Notes under the pieces: model-generated
What the model saw: only the letters and a program-made list of their open reading frames with translations
Database searches by the model: none
What the model was told of the DNA's origin: nothing
In this document: positions 1-6,992 of the stretch, piece by piece
Layout of the letters: each line of letters begins with the position of its first letter
Numbering within the stretch: the first letter of the stretch is position 1
Assembly: GCA_947463105.1 (NCBI GenBank)
Contig: CANHSD010000131.1
Location: 1-7,907, forward strand
DNA from: Chitinophagaceae bacterium
GTDB taxonomy: Bacteria; Bacteroidota; Bacteroidia; Chitinophagales; Chitinophagaceae
DNA: 7,907 nucleotides
Direction of reading: 5' to 3'
Made by a program: the position numbers and the translations under genes

Positions 1-1447
1 CGGTGATTTCAATGTCAACATCAATCCCATTGTTTGATTCCGTTATTTTAACCATGGTGGTGAGTTGTTGAATTTCAGATTGTGTTCTGTTTGCCTTGGG
101 CATTTTCTGCCAATCCCCGTCACCCGGAATTTTATCTGCTGGATAAGGTTGATAATAAACGCCCTCAAGGGTATTGCGGAGAACCCATGCATTGCCTTCC
201 TGAACTATTTCGGTTGATTGAAACTGTCCCTTTCCAAAAAAAGAAGAAGCCACCCGCATGGCCTGAAGCATCACTTTCTCCTTGTGGAATGTTAGCCATC
301 CGGCATTGTTGGAGAGGATGGTGGCATCCCACTCATTCCTGCGAATACGCGCTACACCTGAATAAGGGAATGCTTTTGCATAGCTGATTGGCAAGGGCTT
401 GGTTGCAGGAAGTTCCTTCCACAGCAATGGGGCTTGCAGTATATCGATGAGCTTGCCGTTGGCCACATTGGGATTTTTCTTTTCGATGATCCGGCAAAGC
501 TCTGCCATTTCTCCATCATTGTCCAAAATAGCCAAGTAACGACAGGCATAATAATAGCCATCCATGCTGGCAACCGTTCCTTTGTCTTGTCGGTTAGAGG
601 CTTCTGTAACCACCTCTCCATTGGGATGCAGGTAGTAATGCATCATCTGAAGATTTTTCCTGACAGGCTCCAAGAACGCTGGGTTCTTGAGTCCGATTGA
701 CATGGTAACCAAAGAATGATCTACGGTGCCAGAATAACCACCGGTGCTTTTTTCTGTGTACTGACCGTCTGGGTCCAGGTCAATTTTCTCTGCCAGCCAT
801 TGATTGATTCTTTTGGTGTAACGCTCATCTGGCCAGAGTAGATTGAGTTGAGTCAGGGCCGCACAAACCACCCAACGGTGATTCGGGGTATGCAGACCTC
901 CATAAACAAAGGCATTTCCTGCATTTTTGAGCAACCGCTCTAATGAATTCAATGCTTTTTCGGCACCTTGAATAGCAGCAGCTTTGAAGAGTGCGTACGC
1001 GGGAGCCAACACCCTCACCATGAAACCTGTATCAGGGGTAGAATGGAAGTTGGTGTCAATTAGGTCGATGGTACCATCGTCGTGTTGAAGCTCATGCAAG
1101 CATGCAATCACATCTTCAATATCTTTAAGGAGTTGAGGAGAACGGTAATAGGTTGATTCTGGGGATGAGATTGCCACGCAGGCATTGATCAAAAATCCGT
1201 TGTTATGACCTGCATTGACCAGGTTGGAATAATCCACATATCCCCCAAAATATGGACTGGCAGGGTCTGTCACCTTCGAGGTTGCGTAGCCTTTCAACGA
1301 AGCGTCGTTGTCTTTGATGGCTTTTACGAGCCAGTCCGGTTTGGCCATATTTCCAACAACATTCATTTTGTTTATGGATGCCAATCCCATGAATGGGATG
1401 GAAGCGAGCGCAGTGGTGCTGAGGGCCACAAAATTTCTTCTTTGCAT
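1..1447 (-). CDS. Heparinase II/III-like (putative polysaccharide lyase) protein, 3' end cut by window edge
   Basis: I translated this frame by hand. It stays open for 482 codons from the ATG at 1447 to the left edge with no stop, so the C-terminus is missing. The N-terminus begins MQRRNFVALSTTALAS, a twin-arginine-like (Tat) signal, so export of a folded protein is likely. Residues of about 40-340 are helix-rich and resemble an alpha/alpha toroid. They include NFHSTPDTGF (133-142), TPNHRW (187-192), a Gly/Tyr-rich stretch ending in VDHS (235-245) and DGYYYACR (296-303). From about residue 350 the sequence turns beta-rich, as in the C-terminal sandwich of toroid-type polysaccharide lyases. 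Asn189, His190 and nearby tyrosines are candidate catalytic residues by analogy only. It is the last visible gene of the run, 18 bases after the GH105-like gene. The fold assignment is moderately supported, lyase activity is inference, and I cannot name a CAZy family. Confidence 0.8.
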   Translation of the reverse strand, partial: MQRRNFVALSTTALASIPFMGLASINKMNVVGNMAKPDWLVKAIKDNDASLKGYATSKVTDPASPYFGGYVDYSNLVNAGHNNGFLINACVAISSPESTYYRSPQLLKDIEDVIACLHELQHDDGTIDLIDTNFHSTPDTGFMVRVLAPAYALFKAAAIQGAEKALNSLERLLKNAGNAFVYGGLHTPNHRWVVCAALTQLNLLWPDERYTKRINQWLAEKIDLDPDGQYTEKSTGGYSGTVDHSLVTMSIGLKNPAFLEPVRKNLQMMHYYLHPNGEVVTEASNRQDKGTVASMDGYYYACRYLAILDNDGEMAELCRIIEKKNPNVANGKLIDILQAPLLWKELPATKPLPISYAKAFPYSGVARIRRNEWDATILSNNAGWLTFHKEKVMLQAMRVASSFFGKGQFQSTEIVQEGNAWVLRNTLEGVYYQPYPADKIPGDGDWQKMPKANRTQSEIQQLTTMVKITESNNGIDVDIEIT

Positions 1448-1465
1448 GATAATTTTTTGATGTGA
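1448..1465 (-). promoter_or_regulatory. Short A/T-rich translation leader of the heparinase-like gene
   Basis: These 18 bases separate the TAA of the GH105-like gene from the ATG at 1447. On the coding strand they read TCACATCAAAAAATTATC. There is no purine-rich Shine-Dalgarno motif, and the A-rich tract ahead of the start is typical of Bacteroidota initiation regions. The spacing supports co-transcription with the upstream gene and supports ATG 1447 as the start. Confidence 0.5.
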
Positions 1466-2611
1466 TTATTTTCTCAAGCCAGTGTATTGTTCGTAAGCCA
1501 ATCCGAACATGATGAAGGAGCCATATCCAAAACCAGTGCCCTCGCCCAGTTTTCTGCCCAGGTAATATTGCTGGTCACCAACGCAGGTGCCTCCTGAAAC
1601 CCTTGTGGGAACAAGGCTGTTCGCATCCTGTCGCATACTCATTTTCTGCAAACCTGCGTAGGATGCCTCCACCATGGGCATGTATTTTTTCTTGTCCAAA
1701 ATTTTCAATTGCATCCCCTTTGTTATGGCATAGGAAAACATGGCGGTACAAGAACTTTCCAGAAAATTCCCTTGCAGCGCAGGAAGGGTGACCAACTGAT
1801 ACCAATGCCCACTTGACTTGTCTTGAAAAGGTGCCACGGCACTCACAAAATGCACCAAGCCTTTTTCAAGGGGTTTCCAGAATTTGGATTTTCTTCCAAC
1901 GGTTTCAAGTGCGTCGGCCAGTGCCATGCCCACCCATCCATTACCGCGGGCCCATATCTGGTCATTCCTGTGGGTGATTTTATCAGGCCAATTCTTGATG
2001 CTGCAGCCATCGTCATAAAAAACACTGTCTGCATCCCAACCATGTACCCAAAGTCCGGTTTTTTGATCGGTCAGTTCCTTGTTGTGGGCATTGAATTGTT
2101 CAAGAAAATGGACAATGTATTTTTCATCGCCAGTAAGTTTGTACATCTCCAACAAAAACATGCTGAGCATGTAAACAGTGTCATCCCAGAGTTCTATGGT
2201 TTCAGCACGATGGGATACACCGCCGTTGGAAGCACGCGGGATGTTCAGGTAATCAGCATAGATACCATTTGCTTTATCAGTATAATTTTTATCGCCTGTA
2301 ATGCGCGCCAGGAAAGCGATGCCATGAGCAGAAGCCACAGCGTTGGGATGTTTTCCATTGGCCACTTTATCGGAAACGGCCATCGCGGTTTTGATGTATT
2401 CAAAATAAGTTGCACGCTTTTCTTCGGAACTGGCATGGTACAACTGCTTCAGGGAATTGAGGAATGTTGCCTGGCCCCAATCCCACTTGTATTTTTCGGC
2501 TGGCATGTAGACTACCCTGCCGTGCATTGCAACCGAGTCAACCCAGGATTGTGCAGATACGTTCGCAAAAAAAATAAGCCCTATGAATGTTGCAGGAATC
2601 AATTTTTTCAT
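1466..2611 (-). CDS. Divergent GH105-type unsaturated uronyl hydrolase, exported
   Basis: The 381-residue protein has the usual length for GH105, whose members remove the unsaturated 4,5-uronic acid that lyases leave at the non-reducing end of oligosaccharides. A Sec signal peptide covers residues 1-20, with likely cleavage at NVSA/QSW, and no lipobox is seen. The rest looks like one alpha/alpha six-hairpin domain. Family-like motifs are ELWDDTVYM (140-148), where Asp144 aligns with the general acid/base Asp143 of Bacillus YteR, WARGNGW (220-226), ESSCTAMF (285-292) and GTCVGDQQYY (341-350). The segment where I expect the second conserved Asp (YteR Asp88) reads HPNAVASAHG, with Asn90 at that place, so this is a divergent member whose exact reaction is open. 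The ATG at 2611 starts directly at a good signal peptide. GalA versus GlcA preference cannot be read from the sequence. Confidence 0.85.
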   Translation of the reverse strand: MKKLIPATFIGLIFFANVSAQSWVDSVAMHGRVVYMPAEKYKWDWGQATFLNSLKQLYHASSEEKRATYFEYIKTAMAVSDKVANGKHPNAVASAHGIAFLARITGDKNYTDKANGIYADYLNIPRASNGGVSHRAETIELWDDTVYMLSMFLLEMYKLTGDEKYIVHFLEQFNAHNKELTDQKTGLWVHGWDADSVFYDDGCSIKNWPDKITHRNDQIWARGNGWVGMALADALETVGRKSKFWKPLEKGLVHFVSAVAPFQDKSSGHWYQLVTLPALQGNFLESSCTAMFSYAITKGMQLKILDKKKYMPMVEASYAGLQKMSMRQDANSLVPTRVSGGTCVGDQQYYLGRKLGEGTGFGYGSFIMFGLAYEQYTGLRK

Positions 2612-2691
2612 GGCAAAGCAGTTGATGTGTTGATAAATTTAAATCGTTTTAGTTTATGTCACAAATATGATTAGATATGGCAGGCTTCAAT
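2612..2691 (-). promoter_or_regulatory. 80-base intergenic gap with a weak Bacteroidota-type promoter candidate
   Basis: This is the only junction longer than 18 bases between genes in the window. On the coding strand CATATTTG at 2669-2662 matches the Bacteroidota -7 consensus TAnnTTTG except for the first base, and a TTG at 2690-2688 lies 18 bases upstream of it, near the expected -33 position. Transcription would start about 45 bases ahead of the GH105-like ATG. There is no convincing hairpin plus T-run, so I do not call a terminator. The element may allow independent expression of the last two genes, but matches of this quality occur by chance in A/T-rich DNA. Confidence 0.3.
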
Positions 2692-5040
2692 TTATTTTGG
2701 TATGGTTGATGAAATCTTTTTGAGGCCCCATTGGTTTTTGCTGTTGATATCGTTGGGAATCGGAAAAACGACAAAGCCAGAAGGTTTTGCTCCCGCGTAC
2801 AAAATGGCTTCCTGCCCTTTTTTCAACCCAATCGTGATCTTTCCATTGGATTGCGTAAAACTGCAATCATCAGGTCCAATCATGTTTAGGCTGACAGATG
2901 GATCTACCTGAACAATACACGGTTCTCCAGCAAGGCTCTTGACATATATAAATCTTGTTTTGCCATTTTCTCTTTTAGCACTGACCAGAAAAGCTCCTTC
3001 GGTTCTCAACTGGAAAAAGCTGGCATCTTTCCACGCAGCGGGCATGGCAGGAAAAACACGGATTACATTGCCCCAGCTTTGAATCAGCATGTCGAGCATG
3101 GCGCGGGAGGAAGAAATGGGAGATTCAAATGTAGGATTCCCTCTTTCGCAATACATTGTATTGGGTGTACAAGTGGGTATTTTAGGAATCTCCCCTATCC
3201 TTGGAAAAACATCCAATGATCGGTTCACCCATTTCAATGCATTGTCTCCATTGCCCAGGGAAGACCAAATGGAAGAAGCTCCTGAGAACTTGTACATGCA
3301 ATTGTCTCCATCCACATCGGTAAAATGTTGCACCGTTTTTTTGAGCAAGGGAATATCTGCAATATTGTCTTCGATATTCGTTTCATAAAAAGGAAAAATG
3401 CCCAACATGTGGCTGTAATGGCGGTGGGGTTTTGCAAAGGGAACATTTTTGCCAATCATGATGCCATTTTCATTGGTTTGATAGTCGGCAATTTTATCCA
3501 AATGCTCTTTCCAGACGGGAACCAAAGGATCATTGAGCTTTAGGCGTGTACAAATATCAAGCAATGTTTTGAAACCCCATCTGGCCAAAGCAATGTTCAT
3601 GCTGGTTTCCTGGGCCTTTCCGTATTCATCAGAAAATGTCAACGGGATATGGTATAAGCCATCATCGCCTTTGTATAAAATTCGCAGGTAAACACTATAG
3701 GTTTTTTTCATCAACGGAAAAATGGACTTGCGGAGCCGTTCGTCATCCATGGTCCGCTTGTTGTGTACATAAAATTGCTGCATCAACCAGGGCAAGACAA
3801 TGATGTTCATTTCTCGGTCTGTTGTGCGATCGGTGGTGAGGAATACCGGATTGACCAGCTCATCATAACCAACAGGGTTTCCCAAGGCTGCACAATCATC
3901 CCTGAATTCTTCTGGAACATTCAATACAAGTTGATCCCTGTGTTTCTCAATGAGGCGGTACAAGGGTTCCTCAAGGTCAAGATGGTTGGTGATACCCGTT
4001 GTATAATAGGACAATTGTACATTGAGGTTCATCCACAGGCAAGGCCATACTGTTGCTTTGTACCAGGGGCCCATCAGGTCAATAACGGGCTTGTCTGATC
4101 TTGTGGCACTGGCCAGTTTGTATTGCTGGATCCAGTAAAAACTTTCCATGCGGGCATCCGGAAAGGTCACGAAACTTTTGGGGTAATAAGCATGCCACCA
4201 ATCGCGGTGAACACGCTCTAATGTTGAGATTGATTTTTTCTCGGCATTCTTGATGGTTGCCACCGCATCAATGGCGGAGCCACTGGAAGGTTGTCTGGTC
4301 TTTGCCCATCGGTTGGCCACCGTAACCATGATGGTTCTTGTGCTGTCGGAATGTTTTCGTTCATGCCAGGCAGTAGCAAAATCATCGCCCATGGTAAGGG
4401 GTTGTGTAACAACAGGAATACCTTCCAATGTTTCCTCTCTAAACGGAGGGTTGGGCATGTATACGAAACCCTTGTCGCGTAACGGTTGTGCCAGATACCT
4501 TGAACTCACTGCTTGCTGTGGACGAAAACGGCAAATGGCATTTTGTTCTTTGGAAGATGTTTTTACATTCAATACAATCACGTTGTCGCCCGTTGGGACA
4601 AAACAACGAAACGAAATCTGCCCCAGGGTGGTTTGAATGATTCCACGGATCTCGGCATTCCAAAGATCTGTCCTCAGATTGATGTCCTTGATCTGACCTG
4701 CAGTAGAAAGCAGGAGTTGTCCGATGGGAATTCTTCCGCCATAATGCGCAATGGGAAGGTCTTTGGAGCGGTGGTCATATACATCCGTTCTGCCAATTTC
4801 AAACCGCAGTGTATTGGGCTGCAGATTATCCTTGAAGACGATGGTACCCAACAAACCATTCCCAACAAAAGGTGCTTCAAAATAATCTCCTGGCATGGTA
4901 TCCCATACCATGTCGTGGCGTGAGAGGTAATCCTTCCAATTGACATTCAGGTTAACCTGGGGTGTCTTGGGCTGCTGTTGAGCAACTACATGAACAACTG
5001 AAGCAATGACAAATACAAAAAAGAAGAAGAGTTTTCGCAT
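2692..5040 (-). CDS. Divergent GH95-like glycosidase (alpha-L-fucosidase/galactosidase clan), exported
   Basis: A protein of 782 residues counted from the ATG at 5040; a TTG one codon earlier is also possible but less likely. Residues 1-20 are a Sec signal peptide ending VVA/QQQ. The order of parts fits GH95: an N-terminal beta domain with APFVGNGLLGTIVF (56-69), a helical barrel from about 280 to 655, and a short C-terminal beta domain. GH95 hallmarks visible are Asn-Leu-Asn (338-340), matching the paired catalytic asparagines, an SDE motif with Glu472 at the general-acid place, HRHYSH (539-544) and the DMLIQSWGNVIRVFPAMP segment (650-667). Where GH95 enzymes have IDGN with the essential Asp, this protein has FESP with Glu639. 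The region after the GNG motif also lacks the usual GH95 WSG sequence. It is therefore a divergent relative; sugar specificity, or even hydrolase activity, is uncertain. Confidence 0.8.
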   Translation of the reverse strand: MRKLFFFFVFVIASVVHVVAQQQPKTPQVNLNVNWKDYLSRHDMVWDTMPGDYFEAPFVGNGLLGTIVFKDNLQPNTLRFEIGRTDVYDHRSKDLPIAHYGGRIPIGQLLLSTAGQIKDINLRTDLWNAEIRGIIQTTLGQISFRCFVPTGDNVIVLNVKTSSKEQNAICRFRPQQAVSSRYLAQPLRDKGFVYMPNPPFREETLEGIPVVTQPLTMGDDFATAWHERKHSDSTRTIMVTVANRWAKTRQPSSGSAIDAVATIKNAEKKSISTLERVHRDWWHAYYPKSFVTFPDARMESFYWIQQYKLASATRSDKPVIDLMGPWYKATVWPCLWMNLNVQLSYYTTGITNHLDLEEPLYRLIEKHRDQLVLNVPEEFRDDCAALGNPVGYDELVNPVFLTTDRTTDREMNIIVLPWLMQQFYVHNKRTMDDERLRKSIFPLMKKTYSVYLRILYKGDDGLYHIPLTFSDEYGKAQETSMNIALARWGFKTLLDICTRLKLNDPLVPVWKEHLDKIADYQTNENGIMIGKNVPFAKPHRHYSHMLGIFPFYETNIEDNIADIPLLKKTVQHFTDVDGDNCMYKFSGASSIWSSLGNGDNALKWVNRSLDVFPRIGEIPKIPTCTPNTMYCERGNPTFESPISSSRAMLDMLIQSWGNVIRVFPAMPAAWKDASFFQLRTEGAFLVSAKRENGKTRFIYVKSLAGEPCIVQVDPSVSLNMIGPDDCSFTQSNGKITIGLKKGQEAILYAGAKPSGFVVFPIPNDINSKNQWGLKKISSTIPK

Positions 5041-5058
5041 CAAAAATATATTAAATGA
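5041..5058 (-). promoter_or_regulatory. Short A/T-rich translation leader of the GH95-like gene
   Basis: These 18 bases lie between the TAA of the upstream 638-residue gene and the ATG at 5040. The coding strand reads TCATTTAATATATTTTTG, with no Shine-Dalgarno motif. The last three bases are an in-frame TTG that could serve as an alternative start, but the adjacent ATG gives the more normal signal peptide MRKLFFFF. Confidence 0.45.
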
Positions 5059-6975
5059 TTAACGGTATTTACCCATTATTTTCTTGCCATAATCAACGCC
5101 ATCCACACTGAACAGCAGATTCCTGTTCAAGGGAGTTGGATTATAATAATCCAACCTTGTTTTCTTTTTGAGGTCTGCTTTCAAGCCAAGCTTACCTGAT
5201 GATGTTTGTACAGCAACATCAAGAACGCCATTTACTTCTGTAAGTGTAACTGGCGCATCCAACACTGCATTTCTAAAGGCCTGAAACTTTGCATCTGTAT
5301 CAATCCCTTCAGCAGCTTTCCACCACATCACGATGTTTGCTTTTCCATTGTCGGGATGTTTCAATGTTAGGCGCAACGCTTCATTGTGCACCAAATTGAA
5401 TGCTTCTCTGTTGGCATTGTATTTGAATCCTTCGTTGTACAATGTTGCCCGCTCGCCATTTTCAGCGTTACTGTACATTATTTTGATGGCGATGGCAACA
5501 TCTTCAAATTTTGCAAAAAAGGTATTGCTTGAATCAAGCGGGATCGCAGTACCCACAGCGCGTTGCATGATACGGGTATTCCCAAACCAAAGCTGATCAA
5601 AATAATTGGGAAGTATCACGGTTGAATTGACATACGCATTGATGCAATTGTGGTCCTTATCCCCACTGACCAACATCACAAATTCGTTCTTGTTCTGTGA
5701 AGCCTGCATAAAGGGCATCAAATGCCTTGTCTTGCCCCAACCACCATTGGAGGGATAATTCGGCGGCATCAAATGCTTCATTTTATCTCCCATTCCTGTT
5801 GCACCCCAGGTTCCATAATGATCATCCCGCCCTTCCATGACATATACAATATTCGGCATTTCTGGAACACGCTGGCTGTTGAGGTACATCACAAAGGACT
5901 TGTCATCCGGACTGTAATACTGACTGGAAGAGGCTATGGAAAATTTCTTTCCATGATAATCTGTTGTAAAAGTATGGGGTAAACTATCCCAGCGTTGTTC
6001 AATAAAACGATTGGGTCTTGACATGAGCGAACGCTGGAATGCTGTCAAACCACGCTCCTTCAAAATGGAGAAACATATTTGATTGAAGAGCTGGTTGTTT
6101 TTATTTTCCCTGCCAAGCAAGGGATTGATGTATTTCTCCTCCAGCAAATCCCGGCCGAATACACGGTTGTAATCCCTGCTGTGCGCGCCAGCCAGATATC
6201 CTCCCAACAGATTGTAATGTGCCGCTAAATCTGTGAGAAAAAACTCAAGCGCATCTGATGCTTTTTGATGGATGTCTGGATCTTTGGCAAATTGAACCAT
6301 CAACAAAAGGGATTCAATATCAACACCAGAATAGGTTGGACTATCATATTCCCTGTTTCCATAATTGGCGACATGCTTCAACCAAATGTCAAATGCCTTG
6401 CGCCCTTCTTCAACAACTGAAGCATTGTTGTATGCTTGGCCAAGGGCAATGAAATTCCAACAACGCATCAAATAAATATTCGTGTAAGAAATCCTCACGG
6501 GCTGTCGGCGAATACCAACCAATGTTTGGGCAAAAAGATCATCCAAAGAAGCCCTGGCTTCAGGAGAAAGACGATCATTGAACAGTAATTTGATCAGTAT
6601 CCCATACTGCACACAGAATTCAACATTGTTGCCATCTCCTACATCACCACCCGTTTCCGTCCAGCCCCAATACATGTTGCCGAAGGATGGTTTTGTGCTG
6701 TCTGCAATGATCCTTGTTTTAACAAGATCAATCGTCCACAACACTTCTTCCGGCTTTAAAAACTTTGTATCCAATGCATCCAGCAGGAATAAAAAACAAT
6801 CACGTACACCAAGCCTTGGCGGACTTTGATGCAAGGATTTCCATTGTTGTTGCAGGTTTTCCATCCGAATCTTTGGATTTGAAACGGCGGGAATAATGTA
6901 TTTATTTTTCACCTGAGTGAATGCAGCAAACTGGAACACAGATAAAAAAAAGACCAAAAAAAACTTCATTTTCAT
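5059..6975 (-). CDS. Secreted protein of unrecognised family, probable alpha/alpha toroid plus beta-sandwich
   Basis: I do not recognise the family. From the ATG at 6975 the protein has 638 residues; an in-frame GTG two codons earlier and an ATG at 6969 are alternatives. It begins with a Sec signal peptide (MKMKFFLVFFLSVFQFAAFT, then Gln) and has no lipobox. Residues of about 40-325 are helix-rich with regularly spaced aromatic and small residues, as in alpha/alpha toroids. Likely conserved stretches are WGWTETGGDVGDGNNVEFC (103-121), EYDSPTYSGVDIESL (209-223) and GAHSRDYNR (263-271), rich in Asp, Glu, His, Arg and Tyr. Residues from about 345 to the end look beta-rich with several Trp and Gly turns, resembling the sandwich domain of toroid-type polysaccharide lyases. 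Setting between a CE15 esterase and a GH95-like enzyme suggests a glycan substrate. A lyase or hydrolase role is inference. Confidence 0.75.
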   Translation of the reverse strand: MKMKFFLVFFLSVFQFAAFTQVKNKYIIPAVSNPKIRMENLQQQWKSLHQSPPRLGVRDCFLFLLDALDTKFLKPEEVLWTIDLVKTRIIADSTKPSFGNMYWGWTETGGDVGDGNNVEFCVQYGILIKLLFNDRLSPEARASLDDLFAQTLVGIRRQPVRISYTNIYLMRCWNFIALGQAYNNASVVEEGRKAFDIWLKHVANYGNREYDSPTYSGVDIESLLLMVQFAKDPDIHQKASDALEFFLTDLAAHYNLLGGYLAGAHSRDYNRVFGRDLLEEKYINPLLGRENKNNQLFNQICFSILKERGLTAFQRSLMSRPNRFIEQRWDSLPHTFTTDYHGKKFSIASSSQYYSPDDKSFVMYLNSQRVPEMPNIVYVMEGRDDHYGTWGATGMGDKMKHLMPPNYPSNGGWGKTRHLMPFMQASQNKNEFVMLVSGDKDHNCINAYVNSTVILPNYFDQLWFGNTRIMQRAVGTAIPLDSSNTFFAKFEDVAIAIKIMYSNAENGERATLYNEGFKYNANREAFNLVHNEALRLTLKHPDNGKANIVMWWKAAEGIDTDAKFQAFRNAVLDAPVTLTEVNGVLDVAVQTSSGKLGLKADLKKKTRLDYYNPTPLNRNLLFSVDGVDYGKKIMGKYR

Positions 6976-6992
6976 GAACACTATTTAATTAT
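6976..6992 (-). promoter_or_regulatory. Short A/T-rich translation leader of the 638-residue gene
   Basis: Seventeen bases separate the CE15-type gene's TAA from the ATG at 6975. The coding strand reads ATAATTAAATAGTGTTC and has no Shine-Dalgarno motif. The GTG inside it is in frame and could add two residues. The ATG is preferred because it gives the same stop-to-start spacing as two other junctions in this run and starts at a compact MKMK signal peptide. Confidence 0.4.

Noticed and set aside
82..700. Small open frames on both strands near the left edge
   Set aside because: They are out of frame with the long minus-strand reading frame that spans 1-1447 and is supported by its length, composition and signal sequence.
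1823..2674. A 283-codon plus-strand open frame opposite the GH105-like gene
   Set aside because: It lies almost wholly antisense to a gene with clear family motifs and a signal peptide. Its translation shows no recognisable domain and has a Cys/His/Phe-rich composition typical of shadow frames.
4250..4923. Overlapping plus-strand open frames opposite the GH95-like gene
   Set aside because: They are antisense to a well-supported coding region, overlap one another in different frames and show no domain, signal peptide or leader.
5041..5048. TATTTTTG, a perfect match to the Bacteroidota -7 promoter consensus, just before the GH95-like ATG
   Set aside because: Transcription would start inside the coding region, and no TTG lies at the expected -33 distance. 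The A/T-rich stretch is better explained as a translation leader.
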